NCBI RefSeq assembly: GCF_965227725.1
Contig: NZ_CBDDGH010000004.1
Coordinates: 248,001 to 312,000, forward strand
Source: Shimia sp965227725
GTDB taxonomy: Bacteria; Pseudomonadota; Alphaproteobacteria; Rhodobacterales; Rhodobacteraceae
Length of the DNA stretch: 64,000 nucleotides
Direction: 5' to 3'
Shown: piece by piece, positions 16,301-25,724 of the stretch
Layout of the letters: the number at the start of each line of letters is the position of its first letter
Position numbering within the stretch: position 1 is the stretch's first letter
The notes under the pieces: generated by a model
Seen by the model: only the letters and a program-made list of their open reading frames with translations
The model's database searches: none
Told to the model about the DNA's origin: nothing
Position numbers and translations under genes: made by a program

Positions 16301-17284
16301 ATGCAGGCGGGAAAAGAATTGGTTTCAGTCATGCCGCCGCGCGATCATGGTGGCGGCATTGATGCAGCGGTGGCTCGCTGGCGTGGCTCACGCGCAGAAT
16401 GGCTGGATTTGTCCACCGGGATCAACCCGGTGCCCTATCCTTTGCCAGAGTTCACCGCGGCGGATTGGAATGATCTGCCCGATCAGGCGGCGCAGGATGC
16501 GCTGATCCGCGCCGCGCGGGCGTTCTGGCAGGTGCCGGAGGGTGCTGCGATCCTTGCGGCTCCCGGGGCCTCCGCCCTGATCGCGCGTATTCCGGCACTC
16601 CTGCCTGCAGGCAGCGTGGACATCCCTGCCCCAACCTACAATGAACATGCCGCCGCCTTTGCGGCGCAGGGCTGGGCCTTTGGCAACAGCGCACCTGATG
16701 CGCGGGTGCTGGTGCATCCCAACAACCCCACCGGCAAACGCTGGCAGGCAGAGGATGTGAATGCCCCGTTGGTGGTGATCGACGAGAGCTTTTGTGACAT
16801 CTGCCCGGATGACAGCCTTGTGCACTTGGCGGATCAGCCGGGGCGTATCGTGCTCAAAAGTTTTGGCAAGTTCTGGGGGCTGGCTGGGATGCGGCTCGGC
16901 TTTGCGATTGCCACACCTGACACCATCGCCAAGCTGAACGCCCTGAGCGGCCCCTGGGCAGTCTCCGGCCCGGCGTTGCACACCGGTGCAGCGGCGTTGC
17001 AGGATCACAGCTGGGCCGCGGATACACGCGCGCGGTTGAGCAAAGACAGTGACCGTCTGGATGCGCTGATGACAGCCAAAGGCGCGCGGGTTGTGGGCGG
17101 CACCACGCTGTTCCGTCTCTATGACGTGCCGGATGCGGCCAAATGGCAGGAACAACTCGCTGAACACCACATCTGGACACGGGTTTTCCCATATTCGGAG
17201 ACATTCCTGCGCCTTGGTCTGCCTGCGCCGGATCGCTGGGGACAGCTTGAGAGTGCATTGACGACAATGGAGGCAGGCGCATGA
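16301..17284 (+). CDS. Threonine-phosphate decarboxylase, CobC
   Basis: PLP enzyme that makes (R)-1-amino-2-propanol O-2-phosphate, the linker of the cobalamin nucleotide loop. Features are LDLSTGINPVPYP, VHPNNPTGKRW, IDESFCDI and the PLP-lysine segment LKSFGKFWGLAGMRLGF (K190 by this start). The ATG at 16301 has GGAG 9 bases upstream; a TTG at 16277 or ATG at 16331 are alternatives. Its stop overlaps the cobD start (ATGA), matching consecutive steps in the pathway. Confidence 0.9.
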   Translation: MQAGKELVSVMPPRDHGGGIDAAVARWRGSRAEWLDLSTGINPVPYPLPEFTAADWNDLPDQAAQDALIRAARAFWQVPEGAAILAAPGASALIARIPALLPAGSVDIPAPTYNEHAAAFAAQGWAFGNSAPDARVLVHPNNPTGKRWQAEDVNAPLVVIDESFCDICPDDSLVHLADQPGRIVLKSFGKFWGLAGMRLGFAIATPDTIAKLNALSGPWAVSGPALHTGAAALQDHSWAADTRARLSKDSDRLDALMTAKGARVVGGTTLFRLYDVPDAAKWQEQLAEHHIWTRVFPYSETFLRLGLPAPDRWGQLESALTTMEAGA

Positions 17285-18189
17285 GCACTGCATGTGTTTT
17301 GGTTGGCGCGATGCTTCTGGATGCCGCGCTGGGCGAGCCACGCTGGCTTTGGCAGCGTCTGCCCCATCCGGCGGTTCTGATGGGCCGTGTGATCGGCCTC
17401 GCCGATGCACGCTTCAACACCGGTGAGGCCAGCCGCCTCAAAGGCGCGCTTGTGGTGGTTGGTCTGGTCATCGGCGCCATGGTGCTTGGCAAGGTGATTG
17501 GGCTGTTTGGCTGGCTGCCCGAACTGATCATTGCCGCCATCCTTTTGGCTCAGCGTTCGCTGGTGGATCACGTTCAGGAGGTGGGCGATGGCCTGCGGCT
17601 GTCACTCGGAGACGGTCGGCGCATGGTGGCGCGAATTGTCAGCCGGGACACCGCCCATATGGATCAAAGCGCCGTGGCTCGCTCTGCCATCGAATCCGGT
17701 GCAGAAAACCTGAGCGACGGGGTGATTGCCCCCGCTTTCTGGTTCCTGATCGGCGGGCTGCCCGGCCTGCTTGTCTATAAGGTCGTGAACACCGCCGACA
17801 GCATGATTGGCTACCGCTCTGAGAAATATCTCCACTTCGGCTGGGCCGCTGCGCGGCTTGATGATGTGCTGAACTGGGTGCCCGCCCGCATCACCGCAGC
17901 CCTGATTGCCACCAGCCATGCTGGGCTGTCCCAGTGGCAGGCCATCAAAGCGGATGCGCGCCTGCACCGCTCCCCCAATGCGGGATGGCCTGAGGCCGCC
18001 ATGGCCCGCGCGCTCGGCATCTCTCTGGCGGGGCCGCGTGCCTATGACGGCAAGATGCAGAGCTTTCCTTTTGTGAACCCTGAAGGCCGCAAAGAACTCG
18101 GGCCTGATGATGTGGACGCCGCCTGTGGCGCGCTGTGGCGCAGTTGGGGCATCACGCTCGCGGCGGCCTTGATACTGGCTCTGTTCTGA
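17281..18189 (+). CDS. Adenosylcobinamide-phosphate synthase, CobD/CbiB
   Basis: 302-residue integral membrane protein that joins adenosylcobyric acid to aminopropanol phosphate. Family features are LLDAALGEPRWLWQRLPHPAVLMG at the N-terminus, ENLSDGVIAPAFWFLIGG, KVVNTADSMIGYRSEKY and FGWAAARLDDVLNWVPAR. About four to five membrane segments. Translationally coupled to cobC. No other cobalamin genes lie in the window. Confidence 0.95.
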   Translation: MSTACVLVGAMLLDAALGEPRWLWQRLPHPAVLMGRVIGLADARFNTGEASRLKGALVVVGLVIGAMVLGKVIGLFGWLPELIIAAILLAQRSLVDHVQEVGDGLRLSLGDGRRMVARIVSRDTAHMDQSAVARSAIESGAENLSDGVIAPAFWFLIGGLPGLLVYKVVNTADSMIGYRSEKYLHFGWAAARLDDVLNWVPARITAALIATSHAGLSQWQAIKADARLHRSPNAGWPEAAMARALGISLAGPRAYDGKMQSFPFVNPEGRKELGPDDVDAACGALWRSWGITLAAALILALF

Positions 18190-18253
18190 GCGCTTGCCCA
18201 GTTAGACGCCTCTGGCTATGTCTGAACGCAAATTTTGCTTCAGGGACTTTCAG

Positions 18254-19426
18254 ATGCGTCTTTTGCCTGCGCTTGCCGCCGCGTTTCTTTCCATCACCAC
18301 CGCCAGCACCGCCATCGCGCAATGCGGCGGGTCGTTTAACAGCTTCGTCAATGGGCTGAAGCAGGAAGCCCGCGCGAAAGGCTATGACAAAAGCACGGTG
18401 AATGCGTTTTTTGCCAATGTGCGCCAAGACCCGGCCACCATCAAAGCGGACCGCAGCCAAGGCGTGTTCCAACGTCCGTTTCTGGATTTCAGCCAGCGCC
18501 TGATCAGTCAGAACCGCATCAATGTGGGGCGCAAAAAGGCGCAGCAATATGCCAGCACCTTTGACCGCATTGAACGCCAATATGGCGTGTCTCGCGGCGT
18601 GCTGTTGGCGTTCTGGGCGTTTGAAACCGATTACGGCGCATTTCAGGGGGATTTCAATACGTTGAACTCTCTGGTGACCCTGTCCCATGATTGCCGCCGC
18701 CCGGAGCTGTTCCGCCCACAGGTGTTTGCGGCGCTGGAGCTGTACAAACGCGGCAACTTCAGCCCGACCAAAACCACAGGCGCCTGGGCCGGTGAGATCG
18801 GCATGGTGCAGATGCTGCCCGCCGATATCATCGAAAACGGCGTGGATGGCGACGGCGATGGCAAGGTGCGCCTCAAGACATCGCCGCAGGATGCGCTGAT
18901 GTCTGGCGGTAAGATGCTCTCCCATCTCGGATGGCGCGCAGGCGAGCCTTGGCTGCAGGAAGTCACAGTGCCCGCCAATCTGGATTGGTCCAAGACCGGG
19001 CTGGACACCACATTGCCTGCAAAACAATGGGCCAAGATGGGGGTGAAACCCCGCGAAGGACAGCTGGCCAATCTGCCTGCGTCACTGTTGCTGCCACAGG
19101 GGCGCAAAGGGCCAGCCTTCCTCGCCTACCCGAACTTCAATGTGTATTTTGAGTGGAACCAGAGCTTTGTCTATGTGACCACCGCGGCCTATTTTGCCAC
19201 CCGTCTGGAAGGGGCGACGCGCTATGATGCGGGCAATGCCGACCCCGGCCTGAGCGGCGCGCAAATGAAGCAATTGCAGAGCAAACTCAAGGCGCGCGGT
19301 CATGATGTTGGCAAGGTGGATGGCATTCTCGGCAAGCTGACCCGCCGTGCGGTGCAGGCGGAACAACAGCGATTGGGCTTGCCTGCGGATGCCTGGCCCA
19401 CGCAGCAATTGCTGAACGCACTCTAA
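18254..19426 (+). CDS. Lytic murein transglycosylase (MltB family) with PG-binding domain
   Basis: 390 residues. A signal peptide (residues 1-23, ending in AIAQ) is followed by an SLT_2/MltB domain (about 27-320). The catalytic region is around GVLLAFWAFETDYGAF, where the glutamate is expected, and it also contains WAGEIGMVQMLPADIIENGVDGDGDG. A C-terminal PG_binding_1 repeat is at about 335-388. It cleaves glycan strands in the periplasm. The ATG at 18254 has AGGGA upstream; 12 extra codons are open but would hide the signal peptide. Confidence 0.92.
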   Translation: MRLLPALAAAFLSITTASTAIAQCGGSFNSFVNGLKQEARAKGYDKSTVNAFFANVRQDPATIKADRSQGVFQRPFLDFSQRLISQNRINVGRKKAQQYASTFDRIERQYGVSRGVLLAFWAFETDYGAFQGDFNTLNSLVTLSHDCRRPELFRPQVFAALELYKRGNFSPTKTTGAWAGEIGMVQMLPADIIENGVDGDGDGKVRLKTSPQDALMSGGKMLSHLGWRAGEPWLQEVTVPANLDWSKTGLDTTLPAKQWAKMGVKPREGQLANLPASLLLPQGRKGPAFLAYPNFNVYFEWNQSFVYVTTAAYFATRLEGATRYDAGNADPGLSGAQMKQLQSKLKARGHDVGKVDGILGKLTRRAVQAEQQRLGLPADAWPTQQLLNAL

Positions 19427-19434
19427 AAGCTGGA

Positions 19435-19800
19435 TCAGGAGTGCGCGACAACCTCGCGCACTGGAAAGCGCATGCCGTCTTTGGTCTGCAGCACGAGGCG
19501 GCCACCGTTTTCCACAATGCGGTCACAGCGCTCCACGCCGGTGACAAAAGTCACGCAAAACGTGCTGTCCGCGGCGGCCTTCCAATGGCCATACCAGGTC
19601 CCGCCACCGCCATAGGTGTATTGATACTGGCCGTTGCTTTCAAAGACCGACCGCCCGTTGTCAAAGAATACCAAGGTCTGTCCTGACAGGCGCTCGGTCA
19701 GGCCTGCGCTGTCAAAAGCTGTGTCGCCGGGCTGGGTTTTCCAATCCTGCGCAGCCACTGGCGCGGCCAATAGCATCAAAAACCCGATCATCATCCGCAT
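19435..19800 (-). CDS. Secreted hypothetical protein
   Basis: 121 residues with a signal peptide (MRMMIGFLMLLAAPVAAQ). The mature part is beta-rich with a glycine/tyrosine segment (YQYTYGGGGTWYGHW) and two cysteines (TFCVTFVTGVERCDR) likely to be disulfide bonded. No family recognised with certainty. GGAGG seven bases before the ATG at 19800 fixes the start. It converges with the transglycosylase gene, 8 bases between stops. Confidence 0.65.
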   Translation of the reverse strand: MRMMIGFLMLLAAPVAAQDWKTQPGDTAFDSAGLTERLSGQTLVFFDNGRSVFESNGQYQYTYGGGGTWYGHWKAAADSTFCVTFVTGVERCDRIVENGGRLVLQTKDGMRFPVREVVAHS

Positions 19801-19866
19801 TACGCATCCTCCATGCCGCAACCCTAAACCGAGCGGGCGGTGTTTCTGCGTCACAAAGCGGTGAGC

Positions 19867-19931
19867 CTCTTCATTCTGCCAAAAATACTCCGGGGTGAAT
19901 TGGCCGTCAGGCCAAGCGGGGCTGGCCCCTG
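19867..19931 (-). repeat. Palindromic intergenic element, copy B
   Basis: Read on the minus strand: hairpin GGGGCCAGCCCC, then an additional hairpin TTGGCC-TGAC-GGCCAA, then CCCCGGAGTATTTTTGGCAGAATGAAGAGG. It lies just after the smc stop in the same orientation as smc. The run of T after the hairpins could let it act as a terminator. Confidence 0.7.
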
Positions 19932-19935
19932 AGCG

Positions 19936-22900
19936 TTACGCCACCAGCGTCTCTGCCGCCTTAAGATCAACCGACACAAGTTGGCTCACGCCCTGCTCGA
20001 CCATGGTCACCCCAAAGAGGCGGTCCATCCGCGCCATGGTGACGGCGTGGTGGGTGATGATCAAAAACCGCGTGTTGGTGCGGCGGCACATCTCGTCCAA
20101 GAGGTCACAGAACCGCGTGACGTTCGCATCATCCAGCGGCGCGTCGACCTCATCCAGCACACAGATCGGTGCCGGATTGGCCAGAAACACCGCAAAAATC
20201 AGCGCCATGGCGGTGAGGGTCTGTTCCCCGCCAGACAGCAGGGACAGGGTGGAGAGCTTCTTACCCGGCGGCTGGCACATGATTTCAAGACCGGCCTCCA
20301 GCGGGTCTTCGCTTTCCACCAGAACCAGATTGGCCTCGCCCCCGCCAAAGAGATGGCGGAACAAGAGCGAGAAGTTGCTGTTGACCTGCTCAAAGGCTGT
20401 CAGCAGACGCTCGCGCCCTTCTTTGTTAAGGCTGGCAATGCCGCTGCGCAGGGTGCTGATCGCCGCTTCGAGATCGGATTTCTCGCTGGTCAGCGCGTCA
20501 TATTCTTCCTGCACCTCTTTGGCATCTTCTTCGGCACGCAGGTTGACCGCGCCAAGGCTGTCGCGCTGCCGCTTGAGGCGGTTCACATCGGCCTCAATGT
20601 CACCTGCATCCGGCATTTTGTCCGGCTCCACGGCAAGGCGCTCCAGAAGGTCGGCAGGTGTGACTTCCTGCTCTTCCATGATCCGCTCCGCTGCGTAGAC
20701 CACGGTCTCGCGCGCCGCATCTGCGCGCGCTTCAGACCGTGCGCGTGCCTCGCGGGCCTCACTGGCCGCGCGTTCCGCGTCCCGCTCTGCGTGCTCCGCC
20801 TCACGCAGCGCGCCTTCCGCCTCAGCCAAAGCATCGGCGGCGGTGCGGCGACGCTCTTCGGCGGCCTCGATGGCATCGGTCAGCTCTTCGCGCTTGGCTG
20901 CGATCTCTTCGGGAGCGGCACCTGCATCAATCAGCTCCTCCTCGGAGCTGTCCTTGCGTTCGACCAGTTCGTTCATACGTTTTTCAGCGGTCTCAAGGCG
21001 GTGGCGCCAGCCGCTGATCTCTTTGATCACCTCTTGAGAGCGCTTCAGGCGCGCCTCGCCCTCACGGCGCAGCTCGTCATGGGCAGAGCGGCGGGACATC
21101 ATCATGATGCGGGCGGCTTCGACCGTCATTTTGATGTCTTCAACGCCCTGACGCGCGGCATCGAGATCGCCCAGATCCGCCAAGGCGCGTTCCGCCTCAT
21201 TGAGTTGCGCGCGTGCAGCCATGGCCTCTTCTTCGTGGCGCGTCACCGCAAGGCCAAGGCTTTCGAGCTTGCCTTCAGCCAGATTGCGATCCGCCTCTGC
21301 CCGGCTCAAGGCGCGGTTGGCATCCGCCACGGCGCGGTCAGCGGCACGGCGGGCTTCGCGGGCGGCCTGATCAATATCAGACAACTCCCGCAAGCGGTTT
21401 TGCAGGGTTTCATGGGCGTCCACGGCACCATCGGTGCGCGCGGTGGCGCTGGCCATGGCTTGCTTGAGTTCCTCAAGGCGGTTGAGTTGCTGCAGGCGCA
21501 GCGCGGCCGCGCTCGGCGCATCTTCGGCCCAGGCGCGGTAGCCATCCCAGCGCCACAGGTCGCCTTCGATCGAGACAAGACGTTGACCCGGCTTCAACAG
21601 CGGCTGCAACTGCAAGGCATCTTCGGTGGCGACCAGGCCGATCTGGCTCATGCGGCGCTCAAGCACCTCAGGCACGGAAACGTGCTGGGTCAGTGAGGTG
21701 ACCCCATCGGGCAGCGGCTGCACATCATCGTATTGCGGCAGCACGTACCACCCGGATGGCCCCTCTTCTTCCACCTCCGGCGCGCGCAGGTCATCTGCCA
21801 AGGCAGCGCCCAGCGCTTTCTCAAACCCCTGTTGTACCTGAAGCCGATCCAGGATCTGCCCACCTTCTGCGGTGTCGCGCTCTACGAGTTTGGCCAAAGC
21901 CGTGGTTTCTGCCCGTAGGGCATTGAGTTCGCCTTCGGCTTCAGAGCGCTCTGCCCGGGCCTCGGCCTCGCGGGATTGGGTTTCTGCGCGCTCTTCTTCG
22001 ACGGCCGCGAGCCGTTCCTCGGCGTCTTGCGCCGCCTCAATCGCCTCTTCTTCGGCCTCGCGCGCGGTCTCCAACTCTTCAGCCGCACGGCTGAGGGCGT
22101 CTTTGGACTCCGCAACCGCAGCGCGGGCGCGGGCGGCTTCCGCTTCGCTCTTTTCCTGCGTCTTCTGGCTGTCGTGCAGCAGGCGCTGCGCGGATTGGTG
22201 GCGCGCGGCCAAACGGGCCACGTCTTCGGTCAGCTGGGAAAGCTCGGCCTCGCGGTCTTGCAACACGCTGGCAGCTTCACGGGCTTCATCTGAGGCCGCT
22301 TCGAGCTTCTCCACGTGGCCTTCGCTGGCCTTACCAAGCTCGCGCTGCTCCCATTCCAATCGCTCAATGGTGTCAACAGCATCGCGGTTCAGACCTGCTT
22401 CGCGCTCCATATCACGGCTGAGTTGCAGAATGCGGTTCTTAAGCGTTTCGATGATCTGCAGCGCGTGGGCTTCCTGATCGTTCAGGCTGTCGCGCTGCAC
22501 CTGCAGGCGCTGCAGGATCGCAGAAGCGATGGCCTCTTCTTCACGCTTGCCCGGCACAAGATCATCGCGCGCCACCCGCTCTTTGGCCGCAGCGCGGGCC
22601 GCGATTTCCGCCTGACTGGCCAAAGTGGTGCGCTCACGCAGTTCGTCATCAGCTTTGGCGCGGGCTTCATCGGCTTCGCGCCAACGGCGATAGAGCAACA
22701 GCCCTTCAGCCTGACGCAGCTCATCCCCGATCGCGCGGTAACGCGCCGCCTGTCGGGCCTGACGCGCCAGTTGGCTCAATTGGTTGGCCAATTGCTCGAT
22801 CACATCATCAACGCGCGCGAGATTGGTTTCAGCTCCTTTGAGCTTCAACTCGGCCTCATGGCGGCGCTGATAGAGGCCGGAAATGCCTGCCGCTTCTTCC

Positions 22901-23391
22901 AGAATGCGGCGGCGTGCCTTGGGCTTGGAGTTGATCAGCTCGGCAATCTGCCCCTGCCGCACCAAAGCTGGCGAATGTGCGCCGGTTGAGGCATCGGCAA
23001 AGAGCATCTGCACATCCCGGGCGCGCACGTCTTTGGTATTGACCTTATAGGCGCTGCCCACGTCACGGGTGATGCGGCGCACAATGTCGAGCGCGTCATC
23101 ATCGTTAAAGCCTGCCGGGGCAAGTCGTTCGGAGTTGTCGATCTGCAGCGACACTTCGGCAAAGTTGCGGGCGGGTCGCGTGGCCGCTCCGGCAAAAATC
23201 ACATCCTCCATACCGCCACCGCGCATGGCCTTTGGACGGTTCTCCCCCATGACCCAGCGCAGGGCCTCCAGCAGATTGGACTTGCCACAGCCGTTGGGGC
23301 CCACAACACCAGTCAGACCATCAGCGATGATCAGATCGGTGGGATCCACGAAGCTTTTGAAGCCAGTCAGTCTGAGTTTGGAGAAGCGCAA
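19936..23391 (-). CDS. Chromosome segregation protein SMC
   Basis: 1151 residues. Condensin ATPase that organises and segregates the chromosome. The N-terminal Walker A GPNGCGKSN is at 31-39. Long coiled coils at about 165-510 and 650-1000 flank a glycine-containing hinge near 515-640. The C-terminal ABC signature LSGGEQTLTAM and Walker B ICVLDEVDAPLDD are intact. The start is a TTG giving MRFSKLRLTGFKSFVDP, the usual N-terminus; the frame stays open 55 codons upstream but that part has no family character, and there is no clear ribosome site. ScpA/B are not nearby. Confidence 0.95.
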   Translation of the reverse strand: MRFSKLRLTGFKSFVDPTDLIIADGLTGVVGPNGCGKSNLLEALRWVMGENRPKAMRGGGMEDVIFAGAATRPARNFAEVSLQIDNSERLAPAGFNDDDALDIVRRITRDVGSAYKVNTKDVRARDVQMLFADASTGAHSPALVRQGQIAELINSKPKARRRILEEAAGISGLYQRRHEAELKLKGAETNLARVDDVIEQLANQLSQLARQARQAARYRAIGDELRQAEGLLLYRRWREADEARAKADDELRERTTLASQAEIAARAAAKERVARDDLVPGKREEEAIASAILQRLQVQRDSLNDQEAHALQIIETLKNRILQLSRDMEREAGLNRDAVDTIERLEWEQRELGKASEGHVEKLEAASDEAREAASVLQDREAELSQLTEDVARLAARHQSAQRLLHDSQKTQEKSEAEAARARAAVAESKDALSRAAEELETAREAEEEAIEAAQDAEERLAAVEEERAETQSREAEARAERSEAEGELNALRAETTALAKLVERDTAEGGQILDRLQVQQGFEKALGAALADDLRAPEVEEEGPSGWYVLPQYDDVQPLPDGVTSLTQHVSVPEVLERRMSQIGLVATEDALQLQPLLKPGQRLVSIEGDLWRWDGYRAWAEDAPSAAALRLQQLNRLEELKQAMASATARTDGAVDAHETLQNRLRELSDIDQAAREARRAADRAVADANRALSRAEADRNLAEGKLESLGLAVTRHEEEAMAARAQLNEAERALADLGDLDAARQGVEDIKMTVEAARIMMMSRRSAHDELRREGEARLKRSQEVIKEISGWRHRLETAEKRMNELVERKDSSEEELIDAGAAPEEIAAKREELTDAIEAAEERRRTAADALAEAEGALREAEHAERDAERAASEAREARARSEARADAARETVVYAAERIMEEQEVTPADLLERLAVEPDKMPDAGDIEADVNRLKRQRDSLGAVNLRAEEDAKEVQEEYDALTSEKSDLEAAISTLRSGIASLNKEGRERLLTAFEQVNSNFSLLFRHLFGGGEANLVLVESEDPLEAGLEIMCQPPGKKLSTLSLLSGGEQTLTAMALIFAVFLANPAPICVLDEVDAPLDDANVTRFCDLLDEMCRRTNTRFLIITHHAVTMARMDRLFGVTMVEQGVSQLVSVDLKAAETLVA

Positions 23392-23719
23392 ATTATCTGC
23401 GGCCCTATGATTCCTGTGATTTTGAGAAGTCTGCAAAGGCTTGTAGCGGGGAGTCAACGGCAAACCACATGATATGGCAAAGGCGGCGGATTTATCCACA
23501 AGATATTGCAGTTGAGGTGAAGATAGCCCTGCGCAGGCGCTTAAAAAGCCCGACAAAGCTTATCGCGCAAAGCGCCATGATTCTATGCAACCGCAAGGAC
23601 CAGGCAGCGACTGGGTGGTACAAAACTTCCCTGTGGGCACGTCTCTTCTGGACTTGGCTGAGAACTGCTGCCAGACAACCGCAAGGTCAGATGACAGCTT
23701 ACAATGACAGGGGGCAAAC
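23392..23719. other. Non-coding gap between divergent smc and GNAT genes
   Basis: 328 bases without a gene I can support. It contains one perfect DnaA-box sequence, TTATCCACA, at 23492-23500 and must hold the two divergent promoters. Open frames crossing it on either strand look random. A single DnaA box without an AT-rich unwinding region or dnaA/parAB does not make an origin. Confidence 0.5.
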
Positions 23720-24190
23720 ATGGCACAAGACACATCGAAAATCGCGGTCATTCCCGGTGATCCACGTGATCCGCAGGCGACGGCGCTGCTGCAGGCCAGC
23801 CATACACTGATGCAGAGCCTGTTTGCCGCTGAGGACAATCACTTTCTGTCGATTGACGAGCTCTGTGTTCCGGAAATCAGCTTCTTTGTGGCCAAAGAAG
23901 GCGACTTCACATTGGGCTGCGTCGCGCTTGCGAACAAGGGCGCCTATGGCGAGATCAAATCCATGTTTGTCGCCCCAGAGGCCCGCGGCAAAGGCATTGC
24001 CCACAAGCTCATGGCGCAGCTTGATACGGCCGCGCGGGATCAGGGCCTTGCAGAGCTGAAGCTTGAAACCGGAGACAAGCTGAGCGAGGCGCACAGCCTC
24101 TATCATGCGCATGGATTTGTGGATTGCGGGCCGTTTGGGGACTATGAAGCCAACAGTTCTTCAATCTTTATGACAAAGACCCTCACCTAA
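23720..24190 (+). CDS. GNAT family N-acetyltransferase
   Basis: 156 residues. The acetyl-CoA binding region is FVAPEARGKGIAHKLMAQL (about 91-109, Q/RxxGxG/A pattern), followed by LKLETGDKLSEAHSLYHAHGFVDCGPFGDY, the typical C-terminal strand and helix. Substrate unknown. GGGG about 5 bases before the ATG. Divergent from smc and 92 bases ahead of the GntR-type regulator. Confidence 0.85.
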   Translation: MAQDTSKIAVIPGDPRDPQATALLQASHTLMQSLFAAEDNHFLSIDELCVPEISFFVAKEGDFTLGCVALANKGAYGEIKSMFVAPEARGKGIAHKLMAQLDTAARDQGLAELKLETGDKLSEAHSLYHAHGFVDCGPFGDYEANSSSIFMTKTLT

Positions 24191-24228
24191 GCAGTGATCC
24201 AACAGGGCTTGCCCTCTGTGGAATGGCG

Positions 24229-24247
24229 TGGTCAAATTACCTGACCA
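24229..24247. promoter_or_regulatory. Inverted repeat, possible operator of the FCD regulator
   Basis: TGGTCA and TGACCA are perfect reverse complements separated by seven bases, 36 bases upstream of the regulator's ATG. GntR/FadR-type proteins bind TGGT...ACCA palindromes, though usually with a shorter spacer, so autoregulation is plausible but unproven. Confidence 0.4.
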
Positions 24248-24282
24248 GTTTGATGCGCTCATTTTGGGCCAGAAGGAAAGTC

Positions 24283-25050
24283 ATGCCGTTTCAAAAGGTT
24301 CAGCCAGAAAAACTCTCCACTTCCGTTGTGCGACAGATCGAGTTGCTGATCCTGCGGGGGATATTGCGCCCCGGGGAGCGGCTTCCGGCGGAGCGGGAAC
24401 TGAGTGATCGACTGGGTGTCTCGCGCCCAAGCCTGCGTGAAGCGATTGCAATGCTGCAGGACAAAGGGCTGCTGACGTCCAAAGCCGGCGCGGGCATTTT
24501 TGTCGCCGATGTTCTGGGCAGCGCGTTTTCGCAAGCTTTGGTGCAGTTGTTTTCGGCCCATGATGAGGCGGTGTTTGACTACATCGCTTTCCGCCGTGAC
24601 ATGGAGGGGTTGGCCGCAGAACGCGCTGCGATGCTGGCATCTGATACGGACTTGCAGGTCATTCAGGCGGTGTTTGACAAGATGGAAGCCGCCCACCCCA
24701 AGCGCAATCCCACGGATGAAGCGCAGCTGGACGCGGATTTTCACCTGGCGATCATTGAGGCGAGCCACAATGTGATCATGCTGCATATGATGCGTTCGAT
24801 GTATCAGCTGCTGCGTGAAGGTGTGTTTTACAACCGCATGATTATGTTCAAGCAGCGCACCACCCGGGGCGAGTTGCTGGAGCAGCACCGGGCCATCAAC
24901 AAAGCGCTGCAGGCGCGTGATGCCAAAGGCGCGCGCAACGCGGTGATTGCGCATCTGGACTATGTGGAAAACGCCTTGTCCAACCACAAGAAATCCACAC
25001 AAAACGAAGAGATAGCCAAACAGCGCTATGAGCATGAACTCAGCCGGTAG
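24283..25050 (+). CDS. GntR family transcriptional regulator with FCD ligand domain
   Basis: 255 residues. The winged helix-turn-helix is at about 10-75 (GILRPGERLPAERELSDRLGVSRPSLREAI). The FCD all-helical domain is at about 95-235 with the metal-type residues in DADFHLAIIEASHN and LLEQHRAINKAL. FCD proteins usually sense organic acids such as lactate, pyruvate or glycolate. No catabolic gene is adjacent on this strand, so the target is not given by context. The ATG at 24283 follows AAGGA. Confidence 0.87.
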   Translation: MPFQKVQPEKLSTSVVRQIELLILRGILRPGERLPAERELSDRLGVSRPSLREAIAMLQDKGLLTSKAGAGIFVADVLGSAFSQALVQLFSAHDEAVFDYIAFRRDMEGLAAERAAMLASDTDLQVIQAVFDKMEAAHPKRNPTDEAQLDADFHLAIIEASHNVIMLHMMRSMYQLLREGVFYNRMIMFKQRTTRGELLEQHRAINKALQARDAKGARNAVIAHLDYVENALSNHKKSTQNEEIAKQRYEHELSR

Positions 25051-25109
25051 GCCTCATTGCGGCGAGGTTTGGCCGAGGTTGCGGCCTCTCGCTTTGGCGG
25101 AAATTTGTT

Positions 25110-25199
25110 TTAGCGGGTGTCGCTGTTTTCGTTGGGGTCAAATCCCCGCGCCATCAGGCCAAAACCCATACATGCGCTTAGTGTCAGCAGTGTAATCAT
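25110..25199 (-). CDS. Possible 29-residue membrane peptide
   Basis: A short frame with one hydrophobic helix (residues 2-16) and a polar acidic tail ending NENSDTR. It is preceded by GGAGG exactly 9 bases before the ATG, as good a ribosome site as most genes here have. The length and layout resemble small single-pass proteins. No homologue is known to me and nothing else proves translation. Confidence 0.45.
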   Translation of the reverse strand: MITLLTLSACMGFGLMARGFDPNENSDTR

Positions 25200-25341
25200 C
25201 ACTTCATTCCTCCACGCCCCACTGCACGGTGCGGATGGAAAAGGGCAACAATGTGGCCAAAGCAGGCAAAATTGCTTGGTGTCCAGATAGTCGGCCAAGC
25301 GTGATGTAGATTTACCGCACGCCCGGCCCGCTCAAAGGTGG

Positions 25342-25659
25342 TTACTTACCTTCGTTGCCGACATTCTCTGCGAAAGCTTTTTCAAAGTCCTTCTGCTTTT
25401 CCGGGCTGGCGTCGGTTTGGTAGTTGGCTTTCCACTCTGCCATGGTCATGCCGTAGAACAGCTCGCGCGCCTCTTCCTTACCCATTTCGATGCCGCGCTC
25501 ATTGGCGGCTTCCTGATACCAGCGCGACAGGCAGTTGCGGCAGAATCCGGCAAGGTTCATCATGTCGATGTTCTGCACATCGGTGCGCTTTTCCATGAGA
25601 TGCGCGCGCAACGTGCGGAATGCTGCGGCTTCCAGTTCGATTTGGGTTTGCTCGTCCAT
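25342..25659 (-). CDS. DUF1244 family protein
   Basis: 105 residues, soluble and mostly helical. The segment NLAGFCRNCLSRWYQEAA is the family hallmark, a paired-cysteine motif widespread in proteobacteria, followed by MGKEEARELFYGM. Function unknown. GAGGAG 6 bases before the ATG fixes the start. It follows the next small membrane protein on the same strand after 65 bases. Confidence 0.85.
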   Translation of the reverse strand: MDEQTQIELEAAAFRTLRAHLMEKRTDVQNIDMMNLAGFCRNCLSRWYQEAANERGIEMGKEEARELFYGMTMAEWKANYQTDASPEKQKDFEKAFAENVGNEGK

Positions 25660-25724
25660 GTCACTCTCCTCAGAGCAGGGTGTTTTTTAAGGCCTAACAA
25701 GCGCAGAGACGCGCAGCAAGCCGG

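Noticed and set aside
19981..21696. A 571-codon open frame on the plus strand inside smc
   Set aside because: It is fully antisense to the coiled-coil part of smc, has no start signal or family features, and arises from the GC-rich third positions of smc.
23492..23500. DnaA box as evidence of a replication origin
   Set aside because: Only one box, no dnaA, parAB, gidA or AT-rich element nearby; one match is expected by chance on this scale.
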